Part shown: positions 43,596 through 53,119 of the stretch, piece by piece
Numbering within the stretch: the stretch's first letter is position 1
How the letters are laid out: each line of letters starts with the position of its first letter
DNA from: Fidelibacterota bacterium
GTDB lineage: Bacteria > Fidelibacterota > Marinisomatia > Marinisomatales > TCS55
NCBI GenBank assembly: GCA_018674655.1
Contig: JABGZQ010000009.1
Location: 1-64,000 of the forward strand
Direction of reading: 5' to 3'
DNA: 64,000 nucleotides
Program-made: the position numbers and the translations under genes
Notes under the pieces: model-generated
Seen by the model: only the letters and a program-made list of their open reading frames with translations
Databases searched by the model: none
What the model was told of the DNA's origin: nothing

Positions 43596-45773
43596 ATGAA
43601 AAAACAAGAAATAACTATAAATGAGAGTCCACTCTCAATCGCAACCGGTCAAATTGCGCGTCAATCTTCTGGTTCGGTTATTGTCACTCATGGCGAAACA
43701 GCCATATTAGTAGCTGTGAATGCAGCAAAAGAAGCACGGGAAGATATAAATTTCTTTCCATTACAGGTAGAATACCGTGAACGCCATTATGCTGGCGGTA
43801 AAATACCTGGCGGATTTTTTAAAAGAGAAGCTCGTCCATCGGAGCATGAAATTCTAACGAGTCGATTAACAGATCGACCTATCAGACCTCTTTTCCCAAA
43901 ATCGTTCAAATGTGAAACGCAAGTAATCATAACTGTATTATCCAGCGATGGTGAAAACATGGCCGATACATTAGCAGGTGTGGGTGCTTCTGCAGCATTA
44001 ATGATATCAGATATTCCATTTAATGGCCCGATCGCAACTGTCCGCGTTGGTCGTATTGATGGAAATTTTGTCGTAAATCCGACTAGAACTCAAATGGAAG
44101 ATTCAGATATGGAAATAATTGTTTCCGGAAATGAACAAACCATTGTCATGGTGGAAGGTGAGGCAAAACTCATTACTGAAGAAGAGTTCTTAGATGCAAT
44201 GAAATTTGCCCATGGCCCCATAAAAGAATTAATTGGTTTGCAAAAATCATTAATTGAGGGGATGGATATTCTAAAACGAGATACCCCAGAAGATGATACT
44301 GATGAAGAATTAGAGAAGACTATCTCTAATATGATTTCAAGCAAAATTGATGCTGCTATTAAAACGGGGGATAAGGTTGATCGAGAAAACCAAATTTCCG
44401 CATTAAAAGATGAAGCCAAAGAAGCTTTTGCGGAATCTCATCCTGATTCTGAGAAACTCGTGAGTGCATATGTAAATAGTCAACTAAAAACAGCATTCCG
44501 TGAACAGATACTTTCAGATTCAGTGCGTTCAGATGGTCGTAAAACAACAGATATTCGACCGATCACCATTGAAACAGGTATTTTGCCAAGAACCCATGGT
44601 TCGGCCTTATTTACCCGCGGTGAGACTCAAGCAATCGTCGTATTGACAATGGGTACGCCAAGAGACGAGCAAATCATTGATAGTATGGATATAGATGCGA
44701 AGAAGAAATTCTTTTTACACTATAACTTTCCACCATATTGCGTAGGTGAAACTGGCCGTATCGGATTTACGAGCCGAAGAGAGGTTGGACATGGTAATTT
44801 GGCAGAACGTGCGATTAAGGAAATATTACCTGAATATGAAGATTTTCCATATACTGTCCGGATTGTTTCTGAAATCACGGAATCGAATGGTTCATCTTCC
44901 ATGGCATCCGTCTGCGGTGGCTCATTGGCATTGATGAATGCTGGTGCACCTTCCAAAGGGCATGTGGCTGGTATTGCAATGGGACTCATCAAAGATGGGG
45001 ATCGCTATGCTATTCTCAGTGATATTTTGGGTGCGGAAGATCATTTAGGTGATATGGATTTCAAAGTTGCGGGTACAAGAGATGGAATTTCGGCAATTCA
45101 ATTAGATTTGAAAATCGAAGGGATATCATTTGAATTAATGGAAGAAGCATTGGCTCAAGCCAAAGCGGGTCGAAATCATATTCTCGATATTATGTATGAA
45201 GCTGTTCCAGAGCCCATGGAAATGTCAAAATATGCTCCAAAAGTTCTTTCGCTTCAAATTAATCCAGAGAAAATCGGCGGCTTAATCGGACCCGGCGGAA
45301 AAACAATTAAAAAAATCATTGCTGATACTGAATGTGATGTCAATGTTGATGACGATGGTATTGTAACAGTGGCAAGTCTTGATTTGAAACGCTGTCAAGA
45401 AGCAATTGAAATTGTACGCGCAATTACGCTTGAACCTGAAGTTGGGATGGAGTTCGATGGGAGCATCACACGTCTTATGACATTTGGCGCATTTGTTGAA
45501 TTCGCACCAGGCCGTGAAGGATTGATTCATATTTCTGAAATGGAATGGCGACGAGTTGAAAAAGTTGAAGACGTAGTTAAACCTGGAGACTCTGTTCGAG
45601 TAAAATTAATTAAAGTCGACGACCAAGGAAGATTAGATTTTAGTCGAAAAGCATTGCTTGAGAAACCTGAAGGTTATGTAGAACCACCACCAAGAGAGAG
45701 AAATCCACGTGGTGGTGGCAGAGGTCGTAGCGATCGTCAGGGTGGAGGAAGACGTCCGTTCCGTCGTAACTAA
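43596..45773 (+). CDS. pnp: Polyribonucleotide nucleotidyltransferase (PNPase)
   Basis: 725 residues. Two RNase PH domains (ARQSSGSVIVTHGETAIL in the first; TRGETQAIVVLTMGTPRDEQIID in the second) flank a helical linker. They are followed by KH (~555-612, KIGGLIGPGGKTIKKI) and S1 (~620-690, FDGSITRLMTFGAFVEFAPGREGL). It degrades RNA from the 3' end and is part of mRNA turnover. The last ~25 residues form a Gly/Arg-rich tail, which many homologs lack and which could add RNA affinity. Confidence 0.97.
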   Translation: MKKQEITINESPLSIATGQIARQSSGSVIVTHGETAILVAVNAAKEAREDINFFPLQVEYRERHYAGGKIPGGFFKREARPSEHEILTSRLTDRPIRPLFPKSFKCETQVIITVLSSDGENMADTLAGVGASAALMISDIPFNGPIATVRVGRIDGNFVVNPTRTQMEDSDMEIIVSGNEQTIVMVEGEAKLITEEEFLDAMKFAHGPIKELIGLQKSLIEGMDILKRDTPEDDTDEELEKTISNMISSKIDAAIKTGDKVDRENQISALKDEAKEAFAESHPDSEKLVSAYVNSQLKTAFREQILSDSVRSDGRKTTDIRPITIETGILPRTHGSALFTRGETQAIVVLTMGTPRDEQIIDSMDIDAKKKFFLHYNFPPYCVGETGRIGFTSRREVGHGNLAERAIKEILPEYEDFPYTVRIVSEITESNGSSSMASVCGGSLALMNAGAPSKGHVAGIAMGLIKDGDRYAILSDILGAEDHLGDMDFKVAGTRDGISAIQLDLKIEGISFELMEEALAQAKAGRNHILDIMYEAVPEPMEMSKYAPKVLSLQINPEKIGGLIGPGGKTIKKIIADTECDVNVDDDGIVTVASLDLKRCQEAIEIVRAITLEPEVGMEFDGSITRLMTFGAFVEFAPGREGLIHISEMEWRRVEKVEDVVKPGDSVRVKLIKVDDQGRLDFSRKALLEKPEGYVEPPPRERNPRGGGRGRSDRQGGGRRPFRRN

Positions 45774-45797
45774 TCACTGTATTGGGGGAATAGTCTA

Positions 45798-46913
45798 ATG
45801 ATTATTGGCACACCAAAAGAAATAAAATCGCATGAAAATCGTGTGGCTCTTACGCCACACGTTGCTCTGGAATTAACAAAATCTGGTCATGAAGTGCTTA
45901 TTGAAAAAGGGGCAGGTATTTCATCTGGCTTTTTAGATAAGGATTATCAAGCGGTCAACTGCAAAATAGTCACAACACCAAGTGAAATATTTTCAAATGT
46001 TGAAATGATTGTTAAGGTAAAGGAGCCACAGCCAAGTGAAGTCGCAATGTGCCGTAAAGACACGACCATGTTTACCTATTTTCATTTTGCAGCTAATGAA
46101 TCATTGACAAAAAGTTTTCTGAAATCCGGAGCAACGGCAATTGCATATGAAACTATAATGTTATTGGATAAATCGTTACCACTGTTAATTCCTATGAGTG
46201 AGGTTGCCGGTCGAATGTCTGTTCAGGAAGGCGCTAAATATCTCGAAAAATTCCATGGTGGACTTGGAAAGTTATTGGGAGGTGTGCCCGGCGTGGAACC
46301 AGCCAGGGTTACAATCTTAGGTGGAGGTATCGTTGGTACAAATGCAGCACATATCGCTGCGGGTCTTGGCGCCATGGTCAATATACTTGATGTTAATTTG
46401 AATAGGCTTAGATACTTGGATGAAATAATGCCCAAAAATGTACGAACTATCTATAGCAATCAATATAATATTCAAGAATTATTACCAAAAACCGATTTAC
46501 TTATTGGTGCTGTTTTAATTCCTGGCGCAAAAGCGCCCAGCCTTGTATCAAGAAAAATGTTAGGCGATATGCAGAAAGGTACCGTTGTTGTTGACGTGGC
46601 TGTAGATCAAGGTGGCTGTATTGAAACTTGTAAACCGACTACCCATGAAGATCCAATATATGATGTTGATGGCATCATTCATTATTGTGTTGCGAACATG
46701 CCTGGAGCTGTTCCTTTTACCTCTACTACTGCATTAACAAATGCCACAAACCCCTATATTCAAAAATTGGCGAATCAGGGTATTCTAAATGCTCTAAAAT
46801 CCGATAAGGCATTACTGCAGGGACTGAATATTTTTGAAGGAATGATTACCCATAAAGGCGTCTCTGATGCTTTTAATATGGAATTCATGACTCCAGGTAA
46901 AGCGATAACATAA
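45798..46913 (+). CDS. ald: Alanine dehydrogenase
   Basis: 371 residues. GTPKEIKSHENRVALTP opens the protein, EVAGRMSVQEGAKYLE is in the middle, then the NAD-binding VTILGGGIVGTNAA, and MPGAVPFTSTTALTNA near the end. It converts alanine to pyruvate and ammonia, reversibly. Together with agcS at 24.3 kb it could support use of external alanine, an inference. It is a separate unit from pnp, 24 bp downstream with GGGGG. Confidence 0.95.
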   Translation: MIIGTPKEIKSHENRVALTPHVALELTKSGHEVLIEKGAGISSGFLDKDYQAVNCKIVTTPSEIFSNVEMIVKVKEPQPSEVAMCRKDTTMFTYFHFAANESLTKSFLKSGATAIAYETIMLLDKSLPLLIPMSEVAGRMSVQEGAKYLEKFHGGLGKLLGGVPGVEPARVTILGGGIVGTNAAHIAAGLGAMVNILDVNLNRLRYLDEIMPKNVRTIYSNQYNIQELLPKTDLLIGAVLIPGAKAPSLVSRKMLGDMQKGTVVVDVAVDQGGCIETCKPTTHEDPIYDVDGIIHYCVANMPGAVPFTSTTALTNATNPYIQKLANQGILNALKSDKALLQGLNIFEGMITHKGVSDAFNMEFMTPGKAIT

Positions 46914-46943
46914 TTCATCTCTTTCTCTCCCATAGTGCTTGTT

Positions 46944-46972
46944 TTGACTGAGTTTCTTGACTAATATAAAGT
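46944..46972 (+). promoter_or_regulatory. Candidate sigma-70-type promoter before the MerR gene
   Basis: TTGACT, 17 bases, TAAAGT, about 23 bp before the ATG at 46995. It could drive both the regulator gene and the tRNA-Pro downstream. Confidence 0.4.
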
Positions 46973-46994
46973 ATTAGTTGAAGAGGTATTTTAC

Positions 46995-47363
46995 ATGGAC
47001 TCCAGCACACATTCGATAAAAAAATTATATTATTCCATTGGGGAAGTCAGCAAGGACACTGAATTAAAGCAGTATGTACTTCGATATTGGGAAACAGAAT
47101 TTAAACAATTAAAACCTTCTAAGAACAAAGCAGGAAATCGTACTTACAGGCAAAAGGATATAGACTTAATTCTAAGAATCAAGGAGTTACTGTATAATCA
47201 AAAGTTTACGATTGAAGGGGCCCGAAAAATGTTAAGTAGTGAAAATTCTTCAGAAGAACCAGTTATCATTGATCAATCTGAGGAAAAGGGCGAGGCAAAC
47301 TTAGAAATATTAATTAAAATTCGCAGTGAGTTAAAATCTATTTTAGAAGATATAAGTTCATAA
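46995..47363 (+). CDS. MerR-family transcriptional regulator
   Basis: 122 residues. The N-terminal half is a winged HTH of MerR type: [25 protein letters not shown], then [32 protein letters not shown]. There is no conserved effector-binding cysteine set, and the C terminus is short and acidic. Such short MerR proteins are common in the group and of unknown target. It lies 2 bp upstream of tRNA-Pro(GGG), so a shared transcript is likely. Confidence 0.9.
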   Translation: MDSSTHSIKKLYYSIGEVSKDTELKQYVLRYWETEFKQLKPSKNKAGNRTYRQKDIDLILRIKELLYNQKFTIEGARKMLSSENSSEEPVIIDQSEEKGEANLEILIKIRSELKSILEDISS

Positions 47364-47365
47364 TT

Positions 47366-47439
47366 CGGGGCGTGGCGCAGTCCGGTAGCGCACTTGGCTG
47401 GGGGGCAAGTGGGCGCAGGTTCAAATCCTGTCGCCCCGA
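47366..47439 (+). tRNA. tRNA-Pro(GGG)
   Basis: CGGGGCG pairs with CGCCCCG, the T arm is GCAGG-TTCAAAT-CCTGT and the discriminator is A, followed by CAT. The anticodon arm is CTTGG-CTGGGGG-GCAAG with anticodon GGG; the last pair of the stem would be G with G, so the stem is four pairs in the standard register. Confidence 0.9.
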
Positions 47440-47472
47440 CATATAGACGACAAAGTAAGTATATTGTCAGAG

Positions 47473-47497
47473 AGGGATGGCGTTTCATCCCTTTTTT
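47473..47497 (+). terminator. Intrinsic terminator after tRNA-Pro(GGG)
   Basis: AGGGATG pairs with CATCCCT (7 bp, loop GCGTTT), followed by six T. It ends the merR/tRNA transcript. Confidence 0.85.
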
Positions 47498-47681
47498 ATT
47501 ATATACCTGAAAGTGTCAATCAATTTCATATAATACCATTCCGAAGTGGAATTCGGATACCCAAAGGTTCGAAAGATTTCGAACCTTTTATTTATTTATT
47601 CTTTTGGGGCAAAATCTCTAGGTCTAAATGTGCTTTTCAAGTATTTAATTCATTCATAAATATGACCTAAATTCTATACAA
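47498..47681 (+). other. Noncoding stretch with two further hairpins
   Basis: 184 bp between a terminator and the DUF2914 gene, with no convincing ORF. CCGAA/TTCGG (47541-47556) forms a small hairpin. AAAGGTTCGAAA (47563-47574) is followed by GA and its exact reverse complement (47577-47588), then a T-rich tail. This looks like a second terminator of an unknown short transcript, or a backup of the first. Confidence 0.55.
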
Positions 47682-48407
47682 ATGTTTAACGTTTTTACAG
47701 ACCATCCAGGCCTACTGGAGATAACAATCGTTCTATCACTATTGGTAGGAATAGCGATCTGGCAAAAATTACGTCAAGCAGCCTTGGTGATGGGGGGAAT
47801 ATATATTGTTTATATAGTATATATATTTATTTTACCAAAGGATGCCCCTATTATACCATCCTCTAATCTTGATTCATCAGTTGAACAAGAAATATTTATT
47901 CCTCAAATAATACCCGATTCCACAAATTTGATTTCCACTATTGATGACGTTGGGAAGGTAGATACATTATTAGAATCGTTTGATTCTGATGAAGTGACGA
48001 TTCAAACTATTGACTCAACCATTGGATTTAAACAAATATACGAACCAGAAATAGATAATCCAGAATCAAAAATATCAGTATTAAGCATGACGGTAGGAAC
48101 GGATATTATTAATCGTCGAATTGAAAATCCGGATTCATTATTTTCGGTTGATACGAAAAAAATCTACTGTTTGACCGGCATTCATAATCAGAATGATTCT
48201 AAAGTTATTTACCATAAATGGTTTCAAGACGGAATCTTAAGATCAATAATAGCACAAAATATCGGACGTTCATATCAATGGCGAACATGGAGTTACATTA
48301 GTATTAATAAGCAAAAAATAGGGGAATGGAAGATTTTTGTTGAAGACTCATCTGGCGTTCGTTACGATTCACTTTCATTTCAAATTGTGGATAGCGTAAA
48401 GGAATAA
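47682..48407 (+). CDS. DUF2914 domain membrane protein
   Basis: 241 residues. Two membrane helices (~12-28 and 34-51) are followed by an acidic, Ser-rich spacer and a C-terminal DUF2914-like domain (~170-238): IYCLTGIHNQNDSKVIYHKWF, then SYQWRTWSYISINKQKIGEWKIFVED. The WRTWS and GxWxVxVED-like pattern marks the family, whose function is unknown. It is followed after 5 bp by a YqaA-type gene. Confidence 0.75.
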   Translation: MFNVFTDHPGLLEITIVLSLLVGIAIWQKLRQAALVMGGIYIVYIVYIFILPKDAPIIPSSNLDSSVEQEIFIPQIIPDSTNLISTIDDVGKVDTLLESFDSDEVTIQTIDSTIGFKQIYEPEIDNPESKISVLSMTVGTDIINRRIENPDSLFSVDTKKIYCLTGIHNQNDSKVIYHKWFQDGILRSIIAQNIGRSYQWRTWSYISINKQKIGEWKIFVEDSSGVRYDSLSFQIVDSVKE

Positions 48408-48412
48408 ATTAA

Positions 48413-49027
48413 ATGCAGTGGGTACGTGATTTATATGATTGGGTTTTGAAATGGTCAGAATCTAAATATGGAACTGTAGCATTGGTTGTGATGGCATTTG
48501 CTGAAGCATCATTTTTTCCAATTCCACCAGATATTTTATTAATCGCCCTGGCACTTGGTGCCAGAGAAAAAGCAATACGGTATGGCATATTATGTTCACT
48601 TGGATCTATCGTTGGTGCGATGTTTGGCTTTGGAATTGGATATTATTTATGGTGGTCAAATCCAGGTGAATTTTCCGGGCTGGCTCAATTCTTTTTTAAT
48701 ATTATTCCCGGCTTTACTCAAGACATTTTTTACAGAATTCAGGAACAATATAATGCGTGGAACTTTTGGGTGATTTTTACAGCTGGATTTACACCAATTC
48801 CTTTTAAGATCTTTACGATATCTGCAGGTGCATTTGATATCAATTTCTCACTATTTTTAATTGCGTCCACCATTAGTCGTTCTGCACGATTTTTACTCGT
48901 CACCGGACTTATATGGAAATTTGGTGAACCCATTCGAAACTTCATTGACCAATATTTTAATAAACTGGCAATTCTATTTACTGTATTGCTGATCGGGGGA
49001 TTTTTTATTATTCGTTATATAATATAA
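48413..49027 (+). CDS. YqaA-like DedA/VTT-family membrane protein
   Basis: 204 residues, several hydrophobic helices. The family block AEASFFPIPPDILLIALALG near residue 30 and the GFTPIPFKIFTISAGAF block in the middle are typical of YqaA/DedA proteins. They are proposed to move or flip lipids and to keep membrane potential. No substrate is assigned here. It shares an operon with the DUF2914 gene. Confidence 0.9.
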   Translation: MQWVRDLYDWVLKWSESKYGTVALVVMAFAEASFFPIPPDILLIALALGAREKAIRYGILCSLGSIVGAMFGFGIGYYLWWSNPGEFSGLAQFFFNIIPGFTQDIFYRIQEQYNAWNFWVIFTAGFTPIPFKIFTISAGAFDINFSLFLIASTISRSARFLLVTGLIWKFGEPIRNFIDQYFNKLAILFTVLLIGGFFIIRYII

Positions 49028-49082
49028 GTATTCTCATGGGTTGTTTTGTGAGGGGAGAGGCACCTAAATTTGGCGACGAATT

Positions 49083-49157
49083 CGGGGTGTAGCGCAGCCC
49101 GGTTAGCGCGCGTCGTTCGGGACGACGAGGTCGGAGGTTCAAATCCTCTCACCCCGA
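49083..49157 (+). tRNA. tRNA-Pro(CGG)
   Basis: CGGGGTG pairs with CACCCCG, the anticodon arm CGTCG-TTCGGGA-CGACG gives anticodon CGG, and the T arm is GGAGG-TTCAAAT-CCTCT. The discriminator is A, followed by CAA; CCA is not encoded. Confidence 0.94.
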
Positions 49158-49238
49158 CAAAATACAGATGAGGTTGTCCCAATACAATCGGAACCGCCCA
49201 GACATTATATAATTACGGAATAGACTGACTAATTAAAT

Positions 49239-51656
49239 ATGGCATACAATCATAAAAAGATAGAGAAAAAGTGGCAGGATTATTGGCAAGATAATAAAAT
49301 ATTTCGCGCTGAAGATCATTCCGAAAAGCCGAAGTATTATGTCTTGGATATGTTTCCCTACCCATCCGGAGCCGGTCTCCACGTAGGGCATCCACTGGGT
49401 TATATTGCCACGGATATTGTTGCAAGATATAAACGCCATAAAGGCTACAATGTTTTGCATCCAATGGGGTGGGATGCTTTTGGTTTGCCTGCAGAACAAT
49501 ATGCAATCAAAACCGGTACGCATCCATCTGTTACAACAAAAAATAATATAAAGAATTTCCGCCGACAAATTAACATGTTGGGATTCTCTTATGACTGGGA
49601 TAGGGAAATCAATACCACTGACACCAATTATGTTAAATGGACCCAATGGATTTTTCTCCATCTATATAAAAAGGGTTTAGCGTATGAAGCAGAGGTGCCG
49701 GTGAACTGGTGCCCAGAGTTAAAAGCAGTTTTGGCTAATGAAGAAGTGGTAGATGGCAAGTCGGAAATTGGTGGACACCCTGTTATTCGTGTACCCATGC
49801 GCCAATGGATGCTGAAAATTACCAAATATGCTGATTCTTTATTAGATGGATTGGATGATCTTGACTGGCCCCACAGTGTGAAGGAATTGCAGCGAAATTG
49901 GATTGGCCGTTCGACCGGTGCCAACGTTCAATTCCATATCCCATCGACAAATAAAAATTTAGGCGTATTTACCACTCGACCCGACACATTATTTGGCGCC
50001 ACATATATGGTCATGGCACCAGAGCATCCCTGGGTAAAAGATCTGGTAACCAATGACCAAAAATCTGCAGTACACGAATATATAGATATCGCTTCCAAGA
50101 AATCTGATTTGGATCGAACCGACCTAAATAAAGAAAAAACAGGTGTTTATCTGGGCGCCAATGCGATTAATCCGGTGAATGGAAAAGAAATTCCCATATG
50201 GATATCGGATTATGTAATTATGAGTTACGGTACAGGTGCTATCATGGCTGTCCCGGGACAAGATCAGAGAGATTGGGACTTTGCAAAGGAATTCGATTTA
50301 CCCATTATTCGGACGGTAAAGACTCCAACCGATTTTGCCGGAGAAGCATATATTGGAGATGGGGTCGCTATCAATAGTGATTTTCTCAATGGGTTAGAGA
50401 TTAATGATGCAAAAACAAAAATTATTTCCTGGTTAGAAGAAAAAGAGTTGGGGGAGAAGGCCATCCAATACAAACTGCGTGATTGGTTATTTTCTCGCCA
50501 GCGTTACTGGGGAGAACCCATACCGATTATTCATAAGGATGGAAAAACCATTCCCCTGGATGAATCAGAGTTACCGCTTGAACTCCCTAAGATAGAAAAA
50601 TATGAACCATCCGGTACAGGAGAATCACCATTATCCACCATCCCAGAATGGGTTGAAGTAAAAGATGATAGTGACACAATAATAGGACTTAGGGAAACAA
50701 ATACAATGCCACAATGGGCCGGATCGTGTTGGTACTTTTTAAGGTATATTGACCCAAATAATATTGAAAATGCTTGGGATAAATCGAAAGAAGCGTACTG
50801 GATGCCGGTGGATTTATATGTAGGAGGTGCAGAACATGCAGTTCTCCATTTACTTTATTCACGATTCTGGCATCATGTACTATATGATTTAGGATTTGTA
50901 TCAACAAAGGAACCATTCAAAAAACTCTTTAATCAGGGCATGATATTGGGTCATGATGGGTCAAAAATGAGTAAATCCCGCGGAAATGTTGTAAACCCCG
51001 ATGATACGGTTGATGCACACGGCGCGGACGCTATGCGCTTGTATGAGATGTTTATGGGGCCATTAGATAAGGCTAAACCCTGGAGCTCAACCGGATTGCA
51101 GGGATGTTCCAGGTTTATTAAAAAAATATGGGCGTTACTGATAACTAATGAGGGCGAATTATCACATCTAGTCACTGATGATGAACCAACTAAAGAAACA
51201 ATGCGTTATTTACATAATATGATTAAACGTGTGTCTCATAATATTGAGAATCTCCAATTTAACACATGTGTATCCGAATTTATGATTTTCATCAATCATA
51301 TACATGGACTTGAAACAATCAATATAGATATTATTAAAACTTTTATTGTATTAATGAACCCATTTATGCCGCATTTAGCCCAAGAATTATGGGCATTATC
51401 AGGAAATAAATCTGAACTTACTTTTACTGACTGGCCGAATTATGATGAAAACCAAATTCTGTCCGATAAATTAAAACTAGCGGTTCAAATAAATGGAAAA
51501 CGAAGATCGGAAATTGAAGTAGATCTAAATATGGAAGAAAATGATATAAAACAAATCGCGAAAACTGATTCAAAAATAATTAGGTACTTAGAAGAGAAGG
51601 AAATTGTAAAAGAGATTTATGTGAAGGGAAGATTAGTTAATATTGTCGTAAAGTGA
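49239..51656 (+). CDS. leuS: Leucyl-tRNA synthetase
   Basis: 805 residues. The HIGH-like motif PYPSGAGLHVGHPLGY is at 40-55, the CP1 editing domain follows, and DGSKMSKSRGN (KMSKS) is near 575. A C-terminal tRNA-anticodon domain completes it. It charges leucine tRNA, including the tRNA-Leu(CAA) at 33.1 kb. It is 82 bp downstream of tRNA-Pro(CGG) and converges with the K+ channel gene. Confidence 0.97.
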   Translation: MAYNHKKIEKKWQDYWQDNKIFRAEDHSEKPKYYVLDMFPYPSGAGLHVGHPLGYIATDIVARYKRHKGYNVLHPMGWDAFGLPAEQYAIKTGTHPSVTTKNNIKNFRRQINMLGFSYDWDREINTTDTNYVKWTQWIFLHLYKKGLAYEAEVPVNWCPELKAVLANEEVVDGKSEIGGHPVIRVPMRQWMLKITKYADSLLDGLDDLDWPHSVKELQRNWIGRSTGANVQFHIPSTNKNLGVFTTRPDTLFGATYMVMAPEHPWVKDLVTNDQKSAVHEYIDIASKKSDLDRTDLNKEKTGVYLGANAINPVNGKEIPIWISDYVIMSYGTGAIMAVPGQDQRDWDFAKEFDLPIIRTVKTPTDFAGEAYIGDGVAINSDFLNGLEINDAKTKIISWLEEKELGEKAIQYKLRDWLFSRQRYWGEPIPIIHKDGKTIPLDESELPLELPKIEKYEPSGTGESPLSTIPEWVEVKDDSDTIIGLRETNTMPQWAGSCWYFLRYIDPNNIENAWDKSKEAYWMPVDLYVGGAEHAVLHLLYSRFWHHVLYDLGFVSTKEPFKKLFNQGMILGHDGSKMSKSRGNVVNPDDTVDAHGADAMRLYEMFMGPLDKAKPWSSTGLQGCSRFIKKIWALLITNEGELSHLVTDDEPTKETMRYLHNMIKRVSHNIENLQFNTCVSEFMIFINHIHGLETINIDIIKTFIVLMNPFMPHLAQELWALSGNKSELTFTDWPNYDENQILSDKLKLAVQINGKRRSEIEVDLNMEENDIKQIAKTDSKIIRYLEEKEIVKEIYVKGRLVNIVVK

Positions 51657-51698
51657 TAATTAGTTAAACATCATATTATACATAATATATATTATACA

Positions 51699-52694
51699 TC
51701 AATTCAGCATATCTTCTTTAAAACGGGTTAGATTCTCTTGTGACCCTATTATCATTATCTTTTGCCCTGATAATACACGTTTTTCAGATCCAGGGTTTAA
51801 TTCTGTCTCTCCATTTTCATTAGAAATAGCAACAATCAATAACCCATAATCTTCTCTTAATTTTGTTTCAGCAATAGTCTTCCCATACCATGTAGATAAA
51901 CGCTCAACAGCAAATTCTTCTAATGAAAAGTCGACAGCCATATCATTGGGAGTCTCCAGTGATACCGTATCTTCAACAAAGGGACTAATCAATAATTCTG
52001 CCATTCGATGTCCGCCAGTGATATAAGGATTTACAACCTTATTTGCTCCGGCACGTTTAAGTTTTTTCCCCGTATCATGAAGCGCGCATCGGCTGATAAT
52101 ATATGCGTCTTTGTTTAGATTCCGTGATGACATGGTGACAAAAAGATTGTCCTGATCATTCTCCAGCACAACGACAATTCCTTCGCATCCTTCAATTCCC
52201 GCTTCTATAAGAATATCGTCCATTGTTGCATCGCCATAAATATGCATATATCCAATATCTTGAATTTTATTTATTTTTGATTCATTGATTTCAACAATGA
52301 CGAATGGAATTCCTTTTTTATTCAATTCACCTGCAATGACGGCCCCCATTCTACCGTACCCGCAAATAATATAGTGTGATTTTAGTTTTGATATTTTTTT
52401 TCGCATAGTTCGACTCCGATACGTATTCATTTGAATTAATTCTGCACCCAATTCATATACAATAGCGGCAAAGCCGCTTACACCAAAAATTATTACAAGA
52501 ACTGTCCAAAGTTTCCCTAAATCTGATAATGGATAAACTTCACCAAATCCAACCGTGGAAAGGGTAATTATCGTCATATAAATACTGTCAATGATACTCC
52601 ACTCATCTCCGCCTATTATATAAAAACCCCCTGAGCCGATGGCGACAATCGCACTAAAATATAGTAAATATTTTACTTTTTTACCTTGAAACAT
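51699..52694 (-). CDS. Two-TM potassium channel with RCK (TrkA-N/TrkA-C) domains
   Basis: 331 residues. TM1 (~9-28), a pore loop with the selectivity filter TVGFG at 47-51, and TM2 (~60-80) are followed by RCK_N (~105-225, YIICGYGRMGAVIAGELN, with GDATMDDIL) and RCK_C (~245-330). The layout is that of MthK-type ligand-gated K+ channels. It lies after cutA in the same direction, 15 bp downstream. Confidence 0.93.
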   Translation of the reverse strand: MFQGKKVKYLLYFSAIVAIGSGGFYIIGGDEWSIIDSIYMTIITLSTVGFGEVYPLSDLGKLWTVLVIIFGVSGFAAIVYELGAELIQMNTYRSRTMRKKISKLKSHYIICGYGRMGAVIAGELNKKGIPFVIVEINESKINKIQDIGYMHIYGDATMDDILIEAGIEGCEGIVVVLENDQDNLFVTMSSRNLNKDAYIISRCALHDTGKKLKRAGANKVVNPYITGGHRMAELLISPFVEDTVSLETPNDMAVDFSLEEFAVERLSTWYGKTIAETKLREDYGLLIVAISNENGETELNPGSEKRVLSGQKIMIIGSQENLTRFKEDMLN

Positions 52695-52709
52695 TTTTAG
52701 GTTCCAATT

Positions 52710-53024
52710 TTATCCAATGTTTTCCTGCATCCACCTGAGGTAAGCAGCACTACTATCTTGGATGTTAACCATAATTAATTCGGGCAAATCATACGAATGG
52801 TTTTTTTCAAACATATTTTGAATGTCATTTTTGAATTTTGCATCTGTCTTGATCATGAGTAAAAACTCCGAATCCTGGTGTAGCTCATTTTGCCAATTAT
52901 ATATAGATTCAACATTTGGAATAATATTTACACACGCTGCTAGTTTATTTTTTACCAAATAGTTTCCAATCTTTTGGGCTTCTTCCCTGCTTCCTGTGGT
53001 TGAATAAATTATAACCGGTTTCAT
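52710..53024 (-). CDS. cutA: Divalent-cation tolerance protein CutA
   Basis: 104 residues, the usual length. KLAACVNIIPNVESIYNWQNELHQDSEFLLMIKT is the family core, followed by YDLPELIMVNI and a C-terminal YLRWMQEN. It forms a ferredoxin-fold trimer; linked to copper tolerance in E. coli, its exact role is unclear. It is the first gene of the cutA/K+ channel pair. Confidence 0.95.
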   Translation of the reverse strand: MKPVIIYSTTGSREEAQKIGNYLVKNKLAACVNIIPNVESIYNWQNELHQDSEFLLMIKTDAKFKNDIQNMFEKNHSYDLPELIMVNIQDSSAAYLRWMQENIG

Positions 53025-53119
53025 GCTATGAAGTTACGCTTGGGAATTATTCCCAACAAAAGAAACCAATTGAGTTGTTCGTGTGAATATGAAAAAAGTA
53101 ATAATTTCCGTCCGGATAT

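Noticed and set aside
49233-49661. 142-aa minus-strand ORF inside leuS
   Set aside because: Complement of the highly conserved leuS 5' region; no independent evidence.
51657-51698. AT-rich direct repeats between leuS and the K+ channel gene
   Set aside because: TATTATACAT occurs twice, but the segment is short, pure AT-rich and between convergent genes; likely a weak terminator region, not a specific element.
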